DNA of 64,000 nt from assembly GCA_025998875.1 (NCBI GenBank), contig AP024675.1, positions 1,833,549 to 1,897,548 on the forward strand, read 5' to 3'. This stretch comes from Bacteroidota bacterium (GTDB lineage Bacteria > Bacteroidota > Rhodothermia > JANXDC01). How positions within the stretch are numbered: the first letter of the stretch is position 1; every line of letters begins with the position of its first letter. The translations under genes and the position numbers were made by a program. This document shows positions 35,896-45,335 of the stretch, one piece after another. The notes beneath the pieces are model-generated. The model was not told the origin of the DNA, ran no database searches, and saw nothing but the letters and a program-made list of their open reading frames with translations.

Positions 35896-36813
35896 ATGCC
35901 CTGCACCGCCTGTGAAAGCGATCGCATGCGGTTCTGGACCAGCATAGAGGGGTATGCGCTACGGGAATGCCCGGAATGCGGCTATGCCGAGCTCTGCGAG
36001 CCCGGAGATCCGGAACAGATCCGGCACATCTACAACGAGGCCTATTTCACCGAGGGAGGGGTGGGCTATCCGGGGTATCTGGATCTCGGTCCAGCCCTTC
36101 GGGCTACGGGTCGGTGGTATGCCAGCCGGTTGCTCCGGTACACGAATCCGGGTTGGGTGCTGGATATCGGCTCGGCGGCGGGGTTTATCCTGTGGGGCTT
36201 CCGGGAACAGGGCTGGCAGGCAGTGGGACTGGAACCCAATGCGCAGATGGCCGCCTATGGCCGTCAACAGCTCGGGCTGGATATCCGCCGGGGCGAGATC
36301 GAGCGTTTCGAGCCCGATCGCCTCTATGAGGCCACGCTCTGGGTACAGGTGCTGGCCCACGTGCAGGATCTGAACCAAGCCCTGGATCGGGCGCTGAGGG
36401 CCACACGGCCCGGAGGGCTGTGGCTAGTGGAGACCTGGGACCGCGCCAGCTGGCTGGCCCGCCTCATGGGCAAGAGGTGGCACAACTACGCCCCGCCCAG
36501 CGTGCGGCGCTGGTTTACTCCCAAGAGCCTGATTGCTCTGTTGCGTCGTCGGGGGCTGGAACTTCTGGAGTTGGGTCGACCACCCAAACGCACGATCGGA
36601 CGGCACATCCGGGCCTCACTGCTCTATCAGGCCCGACGCTGGCCGTATTCGAGGATCTGGCGGGCGCTGGCCCGGTGCATCCCCGATCGGATGGTGCTGC
36701 CTTATCCGGGAAGGGACCTCTTCTACGCCGTCTTCCGCTTGCTCAGGTGCTGGTGGATCTCCACGATAAGCCGCTACGCCGAACTGGAAGGGGTCTGCGG
36801 AGTACTGCTCTGA
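35896..36813 (+). CDS. SAM-dependent methyltransferase with N-terminal zinc ribbon
   Basis: 305 residues. The start at 35896 has GGAGGT at 35884-35889. Two CxxC pairs at the N-terminus (CTAC and CPEC, about 20 residues apart) suggest a zinc ribbon. The class I methyltransferase core follows: [19 protein letters not shown] (motif I), [27 protein letters not shown] and [13 protein letters not shown]. The C-terminal part ([26 protein letters not shown]) resembles methyltransferases of the sugar and small-molecule type (Methyltransf_23). Its last 40 bases overlap the convergent ABC ATPase gene. The substrate is unknown. Confidence 0.85.
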   Translation: MPCTACESDRMRFWTSIEGYALRECPECGYAELCEPGDPEQIRHIYNEAYFTEGGVGYPGYLDLGPALRATGRWYASRLLRYTNPGWVLDIGSAAGFILWGFREQGWQAVGLEPNAQMAAYGRQQLGLDIRRGEIERFEPDRLYEATLWVQVLAHVQDLNQALDRALRATRPGGLWLVETWDRASWLARLMGKRWHNYAPPSVRRWFTPKSLIALLRRRGLELLELGRPPKRTIGRHIRASLLYQARRWPYSRIWRALARCIPDRMVLPYPGRDLFYAVFRLLRCWWISTISRYAELEGVCGVLL

Positions 36814-37523
36814 GCACCGGTGCTCAAAACCGCACGTGACTCATCGCTTTCGATGAGTCCATCTCGCAGGCGGATAATCCGGTGGGCATGGCGGGCGACT
36901 TCCTCTTCGTGGGTGACGATGATGATCGTATGCCCGTTGCGGTGCAGATCGTCGAAGAGGGCCAGGATCTCCGCCCCCGTACGGGAGTCCAGATTTCCGG
37001 TGGGCTCATCGGCCAGCAGGATGGAGGGGTTGTTGACCAGGGCGCGGGCGATAGCCACACGCTGCCGCTGTCCTCCGGAGAGCTCGTTGGGCTTATGATG
37101 TACCCGATCGGCCAGCCCCACGGCTTCCAGCGCGCGCAGGGCTCGGGCGCGCCGTTCGGCCCGAGGCACCCCGGCATAAATAAGGGGCAGTTCCACGTTG
37201 CGCAGGCAGTCCTGCCGGGGCAGGAGGTTGAAGGTCTGAAAGACGAAGCCGATTTCCTGATTGCGGATCCGAGCAAGCTCGTCATCGGAGAGTTCGCTCA
37301 CCCGGCGTCCATTCAGGTAGTAGGCTCCGGAGGTAGGGGTATCCAGGCAGCCCAGAATATTCATGAGCGTGGACTTTCCGGAGCCCGAAGGGCCCATGAT
37401 AGCCACATACTCGTTGGGGTAGATGCGCAGGCTGATCCCTCGGAGGGCGTGTACGGGTTCGGCGCCCATGGGATAGGTGCGTCGGATGTCAACGAGCTCG
37501 ATCAGGGGTCGCGTTTCGTTCAT
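36774..37523 (-). CDS. ABC ATPase, MacB/LolD type, of an export operon
   Basis: 249 residues: Walker [31 protein letters not shown], signature [15 protein letters not shown], Walker [14 protein letters not shown] and switch VTHEEEV. A serine/threonine-rich tail follows. This class drives FtsX/MacB permeases. Transcribed after the adaptor gene with an ATGA overlap, giving TolC - adaptor - ATPase. The permease expected next is absent: the following DNA belongs to the convergent methyltransferase gene. The permease must lie elsewhere or has been lost. Confidence 0.92.
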   Translation of the reverse strand: MNETRPLIELVDIRRTYPMGAEPVHALRGISLRIYPNEYVAIMGPSGSGKSTLMNILGCLDTPTSGAYYLNGRRVSELSDDELARIRNQEIGFVFQTFNLLPRQDCLRNVELPLIYAGVPRAERRARALRALEAVGLADRVHHKPNELSGGQRQRVAIARALVNNPSILLADEPTGNLDSRTGAEILALFDDLHRNGHTIIIVTHEEEVARHAHRIIRLRDGLIESDESRAVLSTGAQSSTPQTPSSSA

Positions 37524-38872
37524 GGCTGTTCATTCCGGCTTGCGGCTCTGGCTTCAGTGGAGGGCGGTGTGCGGGGGGCGATCCGCACCGGGGAGCCATC
37601 CTGAAGCAGTCGGCTCACGGCCCGGAAGGGCCCGGTGATGACCTCCTCGTCCCCCTGCAGGCCGGAGAGGATTTGGATGTAACGATCGTCGTTGATACCC
37701 GTCTCCACGGGCCGCTGGCGGGCCTTGCCCTCTTTGACCACGAACACCACCCGCTCGAGCTCTTCTTCGGCCCGTGCGGTATCCGAGGGGGCGCGTCCGC
37801 CTTTGCGGGAGCGCACGGTCACGCTCTGGATGGGGACGGCCAGCACGTCGCGCACCGTCTGGGTGCGAATATCCACCGTGGCCGACATGCCGGGACGCAG
37901 CTGGGGCATCGGGGCAGGGGGGAGTTCGCGGGGATCGATTCCCACCGGAAGCACGGCCTCGTTGGGTCGCTGGAAGGCCCCTAGGATGCGAATCCGTACG
38001 GGGTAGTTGGTGACCTGCTCTACGGTGCCCTGAAGGCTCGTCTGGGGGGAGTTGGCGATGTTCGTCACCTGTCCCAGGAAAGCCATTCTGGGATAGGCAT
38101 CGATCTCGATCAGGGCGGTATCTCCCAGGCTGACATGCACGATGTCGTTTTCGTTGATATCCACAAGCACCTCCATCTGCTCCAGCAGGGCGATGCGCAT
38201 CATTTCCGTGCCGGCCATCTGGCTGGTGCCCACGACGCGCTCGCCCAGCTCGACGGAAAGCTGGCTTATAGTGCCCGAAATAGGCGCGTAGATGAAGGTT
38301 TTTTGCAGATTACTCTGCGCCTCGCGCAATCGGGCTTCGGCGCTTTTGACCTGAAACTGGGCCGATTCGTACTGCGCTCGGGCCGACTCGTACTGCGCCC
38401 GGGCCGACTCGTATTCCGCCTCCGCGATGGCCCCGGCCCGGTACAGGGATTCGCTCCGCTTCCAATCCGCCTCGGCCTTAAGCAATTGCGCGCGCGCCTG
38501 CGCCAGCAGGGCGCGCATCTGATTGAGGGCCGCCTCGCTCTGCTCTACCTGAGCCTGATAGAAGTCCGGTTTGATGCGAGCCAGCAACTGCCCCTGGCGG
38601 ACCCGGTCGCCCTCCTTGACGTAGAGGGCGATGATCTCTCCGGACACATCGGGGGTGATCTTGACCTCGATCTCCGGGCGCACTTTGCCTGCGGCGGAGA
38701 CGACCTGCGTGATGTCCCGCCGGGAGACCCGTTCTACCTGCACTTCGATGGCCTCGGATCCCGATCCGAACCATCCGAAGATCCGACCGAGCCCGTAGAG
38801 GAGCACAACGGCCCCAAAGGCCGATCCGGTCCATAGAAGCAGCTTGCGTGTGGGGGAGGAAGTACGTGCCAT
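37520..38872 (-). CDS. Periplasmic adaptor of an ABC efflux/secretion system (MacA/HlyD family)
   Basis: 450 residues. One N-terminal membrane anchor ([19 protein letters not shown]) precedes the membrane-fusion-protein plan. A biotinyl-lipoyl half ([39 protein letters not shown]) comes first, then a long alpha-helical hairpin (about residues 100-185) with heptad repeats. The second lipoyl half follows ([21 protein letters not shown]), and then beta-barrel and membrane-proximal domains ([19 protein letters not shown]). It bridges the inner-membrane transporter and TolC. The hairpin contains a recent 21-bp triplication. Confidence 0.92.
   Translation of the reverse strand: MARTSSPTRKLLLWTGSAFGAVVLLYGLGRIFGWFGSGSEAIEVQVERVSRRDITQVVSAAGKVRPEIEVKITPDVSGEIIALYVKEGDRVRQGQLLARIKPDFYQAQVEQSEAALNQMRALLAQARAQLLKAEADWKRSESLYRAGAIAEAEYESARAQYESARAQYESAQFQVKSAEARLREAQSNLQKTFIYAPISGTISQLSVELGERVVGTSQMAGTEMMRIALLEQMEVLVDINENDIVHVSLGDTALIEIDAYPRMAFLGQVTNIANSPQTSLQGTVEQVTNYPVRIRILGAFQRPNEAVLPVGIDPRELPPAPMPQLRPGMSATVDIRTQTVRDVLAVPIQSVTVRSRKGGRAPSDTARAEEELERVVFVVKEGKARQRPVETGINDDRYIQILSGLQGDEEVITGPFRAVSRLLQDGSPVRIAPRTPPSTEARAASRNEQP
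38359..38421 (-). repeat. Three tandem 21-bp repeats inside the adaptor gene
   Basis: Units at 38359-38379, 38380-38400 and 38401-38421 are nearly identical, the first two differing at two positions. Read on the coding strand they encode the heptad ESARAQY repeated, within the coiled-coil hairpin. Adding whole heptads lengthens the hairpin by fixed steps without breaking its register, so copy number could vary between strains. Confidence 0.85.
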
Positions 38873-38932
38873 AACAGGGTTCCGTCTGCTGGGTCGGTGT
38901 TCTGGTACGTGTTCCGCATCGAAAAGTTGCCT

Positions 38933-40291
38933 TCAGTCCAGGTCGGCCTGTAGCCGCCCCACGTAGTAATCGAGCGCCAGACGCTGCAGCAGCACGTTAT
39001 AGCGCGCCTGTGCATGCTGGGAGGCCGCACGCACATAGTTGGCGTTGGCTGTGGTGAGCTCAAGCAGCGTGCCCGAGCCGGTTTCGTAGCGTTCTCGCTC
39101 CATGTGCAGAGCCATTTCGGCCGCCCGCAGTTGGGTGGTCGTAGCCTGCAGGCGCTTCTGGGCCGCCCGGTAGGCAAGCAGGGCCTGCTGGACCTCGGAT
39201 TGGATGCTCCAGCGGAGTTGTTCCAGCTCCAGGCGCGCGTTTTCGTACTGAATCCGGCTGCGGGTTACGTTGGTAGCCGTGTTCAGTCGGTCAAATACGG
39301 GGATCGAGATCCGCAGCCCGAAGCTGGAGTACACGTTTTCCCTCCAGAACTGGTCCTTGAACCCCACGCGTTCAAGGCGTTGCGTGCTCGGATCGAATCG
39401 CCGGGCCAGGCTGGAATATCCCGATCCGTAGGAGAATGAGGCGTCCAGACGCGGCAGATATCCGGCTGTGGCCGCGCGTATACTCCACCGGGCCGCCTCC
39501 GTAAGCAGGAGCCGCTGTCGGTAGTCGGGGCGCAGAGAGAGCGCCTCTTCGTAGAGGGTCTGCAGATCGAGCTCTTCGGCCAGCAGGGCCTCAGGACTCG
39601 TTTCGGGGGGGTGAAACGCTACTGCGGAGTCAGGCTCCAGGCGCAGGAGCGCGAACAGGCGAGCCCGGTCCAGGGTCAGGCGATTTTCCGCCTCCACTAC
39701 GGCCAGTTCCTGCTGGGCGAGCTGGGCTTGCTGGTTCTGTAGCTCCGAAGCCGGCCGGAGGCCGGAGCGGACCAGCTGCTCGATGCGCTCTGTCTGGGCT
39801 CGCTGGGTCTGGAGATTTTCCCGCTCGATACGCAGGAGCTCCTCATCCAGGAGGACCTGCAGGAAGGCTTGTACCACGGAGAAGGCGACCGATTGTCGAG
39901 TGCGCGCAAGAGAGGCCTGCTGGGCCGCCAGCTCGCGTTCGCTTTGTTGCCAGCTGGCCCAGTCCGCCCCGCCGTTGAACAGGTTCAGGGTCACATCCAG
40001 GCTGGCGCTCAGGCGCTCGCTGCGCTGCGTGGTGAGCTGAGCCGTGGTGAGGTCAAACTGCCGGCCCTGATTGAGGCCTGAGGCGGCATCCAGGCTCACG
40101 TAAGGGAGAAAATTGGCCCGCCTCTGGCGGCGCTGCGCTTCGTAAAGCTCCAACGTCTGATCGGCCTGCTGGATGGACAGATTGCGCTCCAGAGCGATCC
40201 GGATGGCCTCCTGGAGGCTCAGCCTGCGGCTCTGGCCAACGAGCAGGCCGGGCAACAGCAAACCAAGAAGCAGACTGGCGGGGATACGCAT
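38933..40291 (-). CDS. TolC-family outer-membrane efflux protein
   Basis: 452 residues with a signal peptide (RIPASLLLGLLLPGLLVGQ). The two-fold repeated helical barrel of TolC is visible: each half begins with a LSLQEAIRIALERN-like or LYEEALSLRPDYRQ-like helix, followed by long heptad helices (ENLQTQRAQTERIEQLVRSGLRPASELQNQQAQL and its partner near residues 360-430). Strand-like segments (NFLPYVSLDAASG, GYLPRLDASFSYG) form the barrel. It is the first gene of the tolC-adaptor-ATPase operon, 60 bases upstream of the adaptor start. Confidence 0.92.
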   Translation of the reverse strand: MRIPASLLLGLLLPGLLVGQSRRLSLQEAIRIALERNLSIQQADQTLELYEAQRRQRRANFLPYVSLDAASGLNQGRQFDLTTAQLTTQRSERLSASLDVTLNLFNGGADWASWQQSERELAAQQASLARTRQSVAFSVVQAFLQVLLDEELLRIERENLQTQRAQTERIEQLVRSGLRPASELQNQQAQLAQQELAVVEAENRLTLDRARLFALLRLEPDSAVAFHPPETSPEALLAEELDLQTLYEEALSLRPDYRQRLLLTEAARWSIRAATAGYLPRLDASFSYGSGYSSLARRFDPSTQRLERVGFKDQFWRENVYSSFGLRISIPVFDRLNTATNVTRSRIQYENARLELEQLRWSIQSEVQQALLAYRAAQKRLQATTTQLRAAEMALHMERERYETGSGTLLELTTANANYVRAASQHAQARYNVLLQRLALDYYVGRLQADLD

Positions 40292-40348
40292 CGGTGGCCT
40301 CCGTCCGGTTCAAATTCGATCCCTTAAACGGGAGACATCGGAATCGGG

Positions 40349-40380
40349 TTGCACGCTGGCGGGGCTGGGCCGTAGATTTG
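40349..40380 (+). promoter_or_regulatory. Bacteroidota-type promoter for the 40.4-kb gene and aroA
   Basis: TTG (40349-40351), a 21-base spacer and TAGATTTG (40373-40380), an exact TAnnTTTG. It lies 27 bases before the ATG at 40408, which supports that start over the upstream one at 40294. Confidence 0.7.
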
Positions 40381-40407
40381 CCATCGGTATTGCGGAAGCG
40401 CACGTCT

Positions 40408-40734
40408 ATGTCCATCGCCAGCGAAGTAATCCGGATTCGGCATTTGCGCCGAACAAGCAAGATCGTCGACCGTCAGGTCGGGCGCAACGCACAGCTCTAT
40501 GCGCAGGCCATCGCCCAGATTCCGGAAAAGACTCGACGTTATCCCCACCTGCGTGTGCTGATCAGCATCATCGAGCAGGCCCACCCGGAATGGGCTCAGG
40601 CGCCGCAGAAGGACCGTCGTATCGCCGATCTCATCCGGGCCATGGAGCCCTCCCTGGATGTGGGGGAGATCCTGGAGGTCATACGGGCCATGGAGTCCGA
40701 GCGCCCCGAAGGGCGCAGTGGCCGGTCCCACTGA
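40408..40734 (+). CDS. Small conserved protein, possibly DUF4290-related
   Basis: 108 residues, charged, soluble and probably all-helical. The stretch VGRNAQLYAQAIAQIPEKTRR followed by LISIIEQAHPEW recalls the Bacteroidota DUF4290 pattern (YGRNIQ..., then a helix of the type IIxxMxxxxP); this is a weak family match from memory. The start is chosen downstream of a clear TTG-N21-TAGATTTG promoter. It sits 10 bases before aroA, so the two are probably co-transcribed. Function unknown. Confidence 0.65.
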   Translation: MSIASEVIRIRHLRRTSKIVDRQVGRNAQLYAQAIAQIPEKTRRYPHLRVLISIIEQAHPEWAQAPQKDRRIADLIRAMEPSLDVGEILEVIRAMESERPEGRSGRSH

Positions 40735-40744
40735 ACCGGGAAAG

Positions 40745-42046
40745 ATGTCCGAACGCTACACAGTCCGACCCGCTTCGGGTCCCCTGCGCGCCTCTGTACG
40801 CGTACCCGCCGATAAGTCCATTGCCCATCGCGTTGCGTTGCTTGCCGCCTGGGCGGAAGGGAGTTCCGAGCTGATCGATTTCCCCCATAGCCGGGATCCC
40901 CGCAGTACGCTTGCCTCTCTGGCTGCGCTGGGGGTGCCGATCGAGGAAACCCGGCCGGGCCAGATACGGGTGCAGGGGGTGGGCCTGAGGGGATTTCGCC
41001 TCCACGGACAGCGGCTCTGGTGTGGGAACTCCGCTACCACAATGCGCCTGCTTGCGGGCATGCTCATCGGGCAGCGCGGAGAGGTATGGCTTGACGGGGA
41101 TGAGTCCCTGCGCCGACGGCCTATGGAGCGCCTGGCCGCGCCGCTGCGCCGTATGGGGGGATCGGTGCAGACCCGGGATGGGCTTCCACCGATCTACATC
41201 CAGGGCACGGCCCGATTGAAGGGAGGGGGGTTCCGTATGGAAGTGCCCTCGGCCCAGGTGAAATCCGCCCTCTTACTGGCCGGGCTTCTGGCCGAAGGGG
41301 AGACGACGGTGCTGGAGCCCATACCGACCCGGGATCACACCGAGCGCCTGCTGGGATTGGAGCCGGTGCAGACGCCCGAAGGATGGCTGTTGCGTCTGGT
41401 GGGAGGAACGATCCGGCCACAACCGGATCGCTATCAGATTCCCGGTGACCCGTCTGCGGCGGCGTTCTGGGCTGTTGCTGCCGCGTTGATCCCGGGCTCG
41501 CAGATCGAGCTCCTGGAGGTGGGGCTCAACCCCACCCGCACGGCTTTTCTGGAAGTCCTGCGTCGCGTGGGGGCGGAGGTGGAGGTGGTATGCGAGCGTT
41601 GGCTGGGGCGTGAGCCGGTGGGACGGATCTGCGTGCGCGCCGCCGGATTGCACCCCTTTCGCATCGATGCCCCGGAGAGCGCGCTCTTGATCGACGAGCT
41701 GCCTGTTCTGGCCGTGTTGGCCTCCCAGGCCCAAGGGGAGAGCTGGATTACCGGAGCGCGGGAACTGCGAGTCAAAGAGTCCGATCGCATCCGGGCTATG
41801 ACCGAAGGGCTCCGGCGTATGGGCGCACGGGTAGAGGAGCTCGAAGACGGCTGGGTCTTTGAGGGACCTGCCCGACTGCGGGGAGCAGAGGTCTCGTCCT
41901 GCGCAGATCATCGCGTGGCCATGGCGCTGGCCATCGCCGGACTTCTGGCCGAAGGGGAGACGGTCATCGAGGGGGCCGAATGGGTGGAGATCTCCTATCC
42001 CGGTTTCTGGCAGACTCTGGCCCGCTTTCAGGCGATGTCCTCATGA
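40745..42046 (+). CDS. aroA: 3-phosphoshikimate 1-carboxyvinyltransferase (EPSP synthase)
   Basis: 433 residues. It joins shikimate-3-phosphate and PEP in the sixth step of the chorismate pathway. Seen directly: the substrate-binding VPADKSIAHRVALLAAWAEG, the LWCGNSATTMRLLAGML loop, DGDESLRRRPMERL, SAQVKSALLLAGL, and the second signature ELRVKESDRIRAM. Unlike aroK and aroB, which form an operon at 14.7 kb, it lies 25 kb away behind a small uncharacterised gene. Confidence 0.96.
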   Translation: MSERYTVRPASGPLRASVRVPADKSIAHRVALLAAWAEGSSELIDFPHSRDPRSTLASLAALGVPIEETRPGQIRVQGVGLRGFRLHGQRLWCGNSATTMRLLAGMLIGQRGEVWLDGDESLRRRPMERLAAPLRRMGGSVQTRDGLPPIYIQGTARLKGGGFRMEVPSAQVKSALLLAGLLAEGETTVLEPIPTRDHTERLLGLEPVQTPEGWLLRLVGGTIRPQPDRYQIPGDPSAAAFWAVAAALIPGSQIELLEVGLNPTRTAFLEVLRRVGAEVEVVCERWLGREPVGRICVRAAGLHPFRIDAPESALLIDELPVLAVLASQAQGESWITGARELRVKESDRIRAMTEGLRRMGARVEELEDGWVFEGPARLRGAEVSSCADHRVAMALAIAGLLAEGETVIEGAEWVEISYPGFWQTLARFQAMSS

Positions 42047-42084
42047 GCCCGGAGGGAAGGTAGCCAGCAAAGGCGGCCCGGGAT

Positions 42085-43854
42085 CTATCCTCCGCGGTTG
42101 CCCAGTTTCTGACGAAGGCGCGCGTTGTCCGGATCTCGCTCCAGGGCCTGTTGCCACAGGTTGCGCGCCTCATGCATACGGCCTACCCGGGCGTAGGCAT
42201 CGCCCAGATGCTCCAGCACCACGGCGCTGGCCTGACCCGTGGCCACAGCCCGCTCCAGCCAGGCGATGGCCTCCGTGTAGCGACCCATCTGGAAGTAGAT
42301 CCAGCCCAGCGTGTCCAGAAAAGAGGGGTTATCGGGTTCCTTCTCGACGGCCCTTAGGGCCATCTGCAGGGCGCCTTCCAGATCCCGTCCGGTTTCGGCC
42401 AAATGGTAGGCGTAGTTGTTGAGCAGGACGGGATTTTCCGGATCCAGGACGAGCGCGGCTTGATAGAGGCTATCGGCCCGCTGAGCCGGTCCGGTCTGCG
42501 CGTACGCATCGGCCAGGGTGCCCAGCAGAAGCGCGCGCAGCGCGGTGCTGTCGGTCTCGAGCTCCAGAGCGGCCTCCAGGCGGGAGATGGCCTGCTGCGG
42601 CCTGCCGCGCTCCAGATAGGCCGAACCCAGCAGCAGCAGGATCGCGCTTTGCCCCGGAAAGAGCTCAAGGGCTTCCTCTCCGAGCTCGATGGCCAGATCC
42701 GGGTTTCGGGCCTGAAGGGCGACCTGGACGGCGCGCAACCAGGCCTCCGGATTGCGCACGTCCAGCTTAATTGCCCGGCGCAGCAGATCAAGCGCTTCCT
42801 CGCTCTGCCCGAGGCGAGCCTTCAGATCGCCGAGCCAGAAGGCGAGCTCGGCGCTTTCCGGATCGTTTTTCCAGAGCGTCTCCAGTGCGCCCAGGATCCC
42901 CTGCACATCGCCCTCTCCGGAGCGGGCGCGTTCGTAGAGCAGGGCGCCAAGACGGAGTCGGTTTGCCGTATCGAGCCGGGGGGAGTTGAGTAGGGCTTCG
43001 AGAATTTTTCGGGCCGAATCCGGCTGGCCCATAGCTTCAAGAAGCTCGGCCCGATCCAGCTCGACCTCCGGATCCTGCTCACCCGCCTCTTCAAGCAACT
43101 GGAGCGCCTCCTCGGCCCTTCCGGCCCGCAGGTAGCGGTGCAATAGTTGACGCCTCAGCTCCCCATTGTGCGGCTCCTCCTGCCACCAGGATCGGAGGAG
43201 GGCAAGGGCCTCCTCCTGTCGGCCCAGCTGTTCCAGCAGCAGGAACTTTGTCTCCAACAGCCCGGGTTCCGGGCCTCTGAGCCTGAGTAGGGTGTCGAGC
43301 ACGGCCAGCGCCTTTTCAGGCCGGTTGAGCCGCCTGTACAGCTCCGCCAGCTCCAGCCAGAGCTCCTCGTCGCGCCGAAACCGGCCCAGCAGGTGTTCGT
43401 ATTCCCGGACCGCCCGCTCCGAAAGCCCGGCCTGCGCGTAGAGCTCGGCCAGGGTGCCTCGATACCAGCGAGCGCTGGACTCTCCGGATCGAATCGAGTC
43501 CAACCGGACCGCCTGCTCCGCGTATCCGATCGCCTGGCGCAGCTGGCCGCGGCGGGCCAGCAGCTGAGCCAGCGCATGCAGGATGCCGGGTTCTTCCGGT
43601 GCCAGAGCGAGCGCTTTTTCGTATCCCTCCTGGGCCGCCTCCCAGTTGCCCATGGCCTCCTGGTACAAGGCGCGCAAAAAGAGCTCCCGGGCCCGTTCCT
43701 CTTCCGAAAGCGACGGAGGGGTAAGCAGAAGGATATTCGGGTCGAGCCCCTGGAGCGTATCCCGCGCCTGATCCGGGATCGGGCGCGTGGGGGCGCATCC
43801 CAGGCCGATAAGCAGCAGGACGGCCAGAAGCGATTTTGGCGCGGAGACGAACAT
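42085..43854 (-). CDS. TPR-repeat lipoprotein
   Basis: 589 residues. A short hydrophobic leader (APKSLLAVLLLIGLGC) ends in a cysteine in a plausible though imperfect lipobox, so the protein is probably lipid-anchored. The rest is at least ten tetratricopeptide repeats, for example AIGYAEQAVRLDSI, ALALAPEEPGILHALAQLL, AIKLDVRNPEAWLRAVQVAL and ALVLDPENPVLLNNYAYHLAE. Such proteins scaffold envelope or secretion complexes. The ATG at 43854 is preferred because a strong promoter ends only four bases upstream, which excludes the in-frame ATG at 43911. Confidence 0.88.
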   Translation of the reverse strand: MFVSAPKSLLAVLLLIGLGCAPTRPIPDQARDTLQGLDPNILLLTPPSLSEEERARELFLRALYQEAMGNWEAAQEGYEKALALAPEEPGILHALAQLLARRGQLRQAIGYAEQAVRLDSIRSGESSARWYRGTLAELYAQAGLSERAVREYEHLLGRFRRDEELWLELAELYRRLNRPEKALAVLDTLLRLRGPEPGLLETKFLLLEQLGRQEEALALLRSWWQEEPHNGELRRQLLHRYLRAGRAEEALQLLEEAGEQDPEVELDRAELLEAMGQPDSARKILEALLNSPRLDTANRLRLGALLYERARSGEGDVQGILGALETLWKNDPESAELAFWLGDLKARLGQSEEALDLLRRAIKLDVRNPEAWLRAVQVALQARNPDLAIELGEEALELFPGQSAILLLLGSAYLERGRPQQAISRLEAALELETDSTALRALLLGTLADAYAQTGPAQRADSLYQAALVLDPENPVLLNNYAYHLAETGRDLEGALQMALRAVEKEPDNPSFLDTLGWIYFQMGRYTEAIAWLERAVATGQASAVVLEHLGDAYARVGRMHEARNLWQQALERDPDNARLRQKLGNRGG

Positions 43855-43858
43855 AGAA

Positions 43859-43889
43859 CGAAAATACTTCTTCCCGCCCGGCGGGGCAA
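43859..43889 (-). promoter_or_regulatory. Promoter of the TPR lipoprotein gene, implying a leaderless transcript
   Basis: On the reverse strand TTG (43889-43887), a 20-base spacer and TATTTTCG (43866-43859). Only four bases separate the -7 element from the ATG at 43854, so transcription would begin at or within a base or two of the start codon. Confidence 0.6.
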
Positions 43890-43955
43890 TGCCGTTGAAT
43901 CCCGGGAGCAAAACCCCGTACCATTGCGGGGAAGGGCACAGCGAGCACCCACCCC

Positions 43956-45266
43956 ATGAGGTTTCATCCGGTCGAGATCATCGCAAAAAAACGGGATCGG
44001 CAGCGGCTGAGCGCCGAGGAAATCCGCTTCTTCGTCCACGGCTTGCTGAACGGCACCGTGCGGGACTATCAGGCCGCGGCCTGGCTCATGGCCGTATACC
44101 TGAACGGCATGGATGAAGAGGAAACACTGGCCCTTACCGAGGCCATGCTCACCTCGGGCCGGATCATAGATCTGAGCCAGGTGCCCGGCCTCAAGGTGGA
44201 CAAGCACTCTACCGGCGGTGTTGGGGATAAGGTTACCCTGTTGCTTGTGCCCATCGTGGCGGCCGCCGGGGTGCCTGTGCCCACGATCTCCGGCCGTGGG
44301 CTCGGGCATACGGGGGGTACGCTGGATAAGCTGGAGTCCATTCCGGGTTTTCGAACCCGGCTTACGATCGAGGAATACCTCGAGCAGATGCGCACCATCG
44401 GAGCGGCCATGATCGGGCAGACCGACGATATCGCCCCGGCGGATCGGGAGCTGTATGCGCTTCGGGATGTGACGGCGACCGTGGAGTCCATCCCGTTGAT
44501 TGCGGCCAGTATCATGAGCAAGAAGCTCGCCGAGGGGATCGACGCGCTGGTGCTGGATGTCAAAGTCGGCCGTGGGGCGTTCATGAAGACCCGGGATCGG
44601 GCGCGGGAACTGGCCCGCACGCTGGTGGCCATCGGCCGCGGAGCCGGCAAGCGCACAGTTGCCCTGCTTACCGATATGGACACCCCCCTGGGGCGGACGA
44701 TCGGCAACTGGCTGGAGGTCGAGGAGGCCATTGCCTGCCTGCGCGGGCAGGAGGTGCCCGATGTGCTGGAGGTGACCTATGAGCTGGCCGCGTGGATGTT
44801 CTACCTGGCCGAGCGCGTCCGGGATATAGAGGAAGGGCGCGCTCTGGCACGGGAGATGGTTCGATCCGGACAAGCGTGGGAGAAGTTGCTCCAGATTGTG
44901 CGGGCTCAGGGCGGCGATGTGCGTCTGCTCGAGCATCCGGAGCGCTACCCGGAGGCCCCCTGCGTTGCGGAGCTTCCCGCCCCTGAAAGCGGATACGTGG
45001 CCGATCTGGACGCCTGGGCTTTCGCCTGGGCGGCGCTGGAACTGGGAGCGGGTCGATACCGCAAAGAAGACCCCATCGACCCCAGAGCGGGCATACGCAT
45101 CAACTTTTCGCCCGGAGAATACGTACATGTGGGCGACCCCGTGGTCCTGCTCTATGCAGCCAGCCCGGATCGCCTCCAGCAGGCCCTGCAGCGGCTCGAG
45201 GGCGCCATATGCATCCAGGACACCCCGCCCCGGATGCGTTCGCGCCTGCTGGAGGTGGTCGAGTAA
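43956..45266 (+). CDS. pdp: Pyrimidine-nucleoside (thymidine) phosphorylase
   Basis: 436 residues. It cleaves thymidine/uridine with phosphate in pyrimidine salvage. The phosphate-binding KHSTGGVGDK and the family signature SGRGLGHTGGTLDKLESIPGF are complete. The helical N-terminal domain (AAWLMAVYLNGMDEEETLALTEAM) and the C-terminal alpha/beta domain (RAGIRINFSPGEYVHVGDPV) are in place. The length matches Pdp/DeoA. Together with upp at 51.6 kb this gives two salvage enzymes in the window, in separate operons. Confidence 0.95.
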   Translation: MRFHPVEIIAKKRDRQRLSAEEIRFFVHGLLNGTVRDYQAAAWLMAVYLNGMDEEETLALTEAMLTSGRIIDLSQVPGLKVDKHSTGGVGDKVTLLLVPIVAAAGVPVPTISGRGLGHTGGTLDKLESIPGFRTRLTIEEYLEQMRTIGAAMIGQTDDIAPADRELYALRDVTATVESIPLIAASIMSKKLAEGIDALVLDVKVGRGAFMKTRDRARELARTLVAIGRGAGKRTVALLTDMDTPLGRTIGNWLEVEEAIACLRGQEVPDVLEVTYELAAWMFYLAERVRDIEEGRALAREMVRSGQAWEKLLQIVRAQGGDVRLLEHPERYPEAPCVAELPAPESGYVADLDAWAFAWAALELGAGRYRKEDPIDPRAGIRINFSPGEYVHVGDPVVLLYAASPDRLQQALQRLEGAICIQDTPPRMRSRLLEVVE

Positions 45267-45275
45267 GGGGAGGGG

Positions 45276-45305
45276 TTGCTTTCCCGGCCAGATTGGTTAT
45301 CTTTA
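45276..45305 (+). promoter_or_regulatory. Candidate promoter of pspA
   Basis: TTG (45276-45278), a 19-base spacer and TATCTTTA (45298-45305). It lies 30 bases before the ATG of pspA. It matches the TAnnTTT core found before other genes in this window. No PspF/sigma-54 type -24/-12 element was seen. Confidence 0.5.
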
Positions 45306-45335
45306 CCCGAAATCCGAGCGGAAAGGCTTCCGTCT

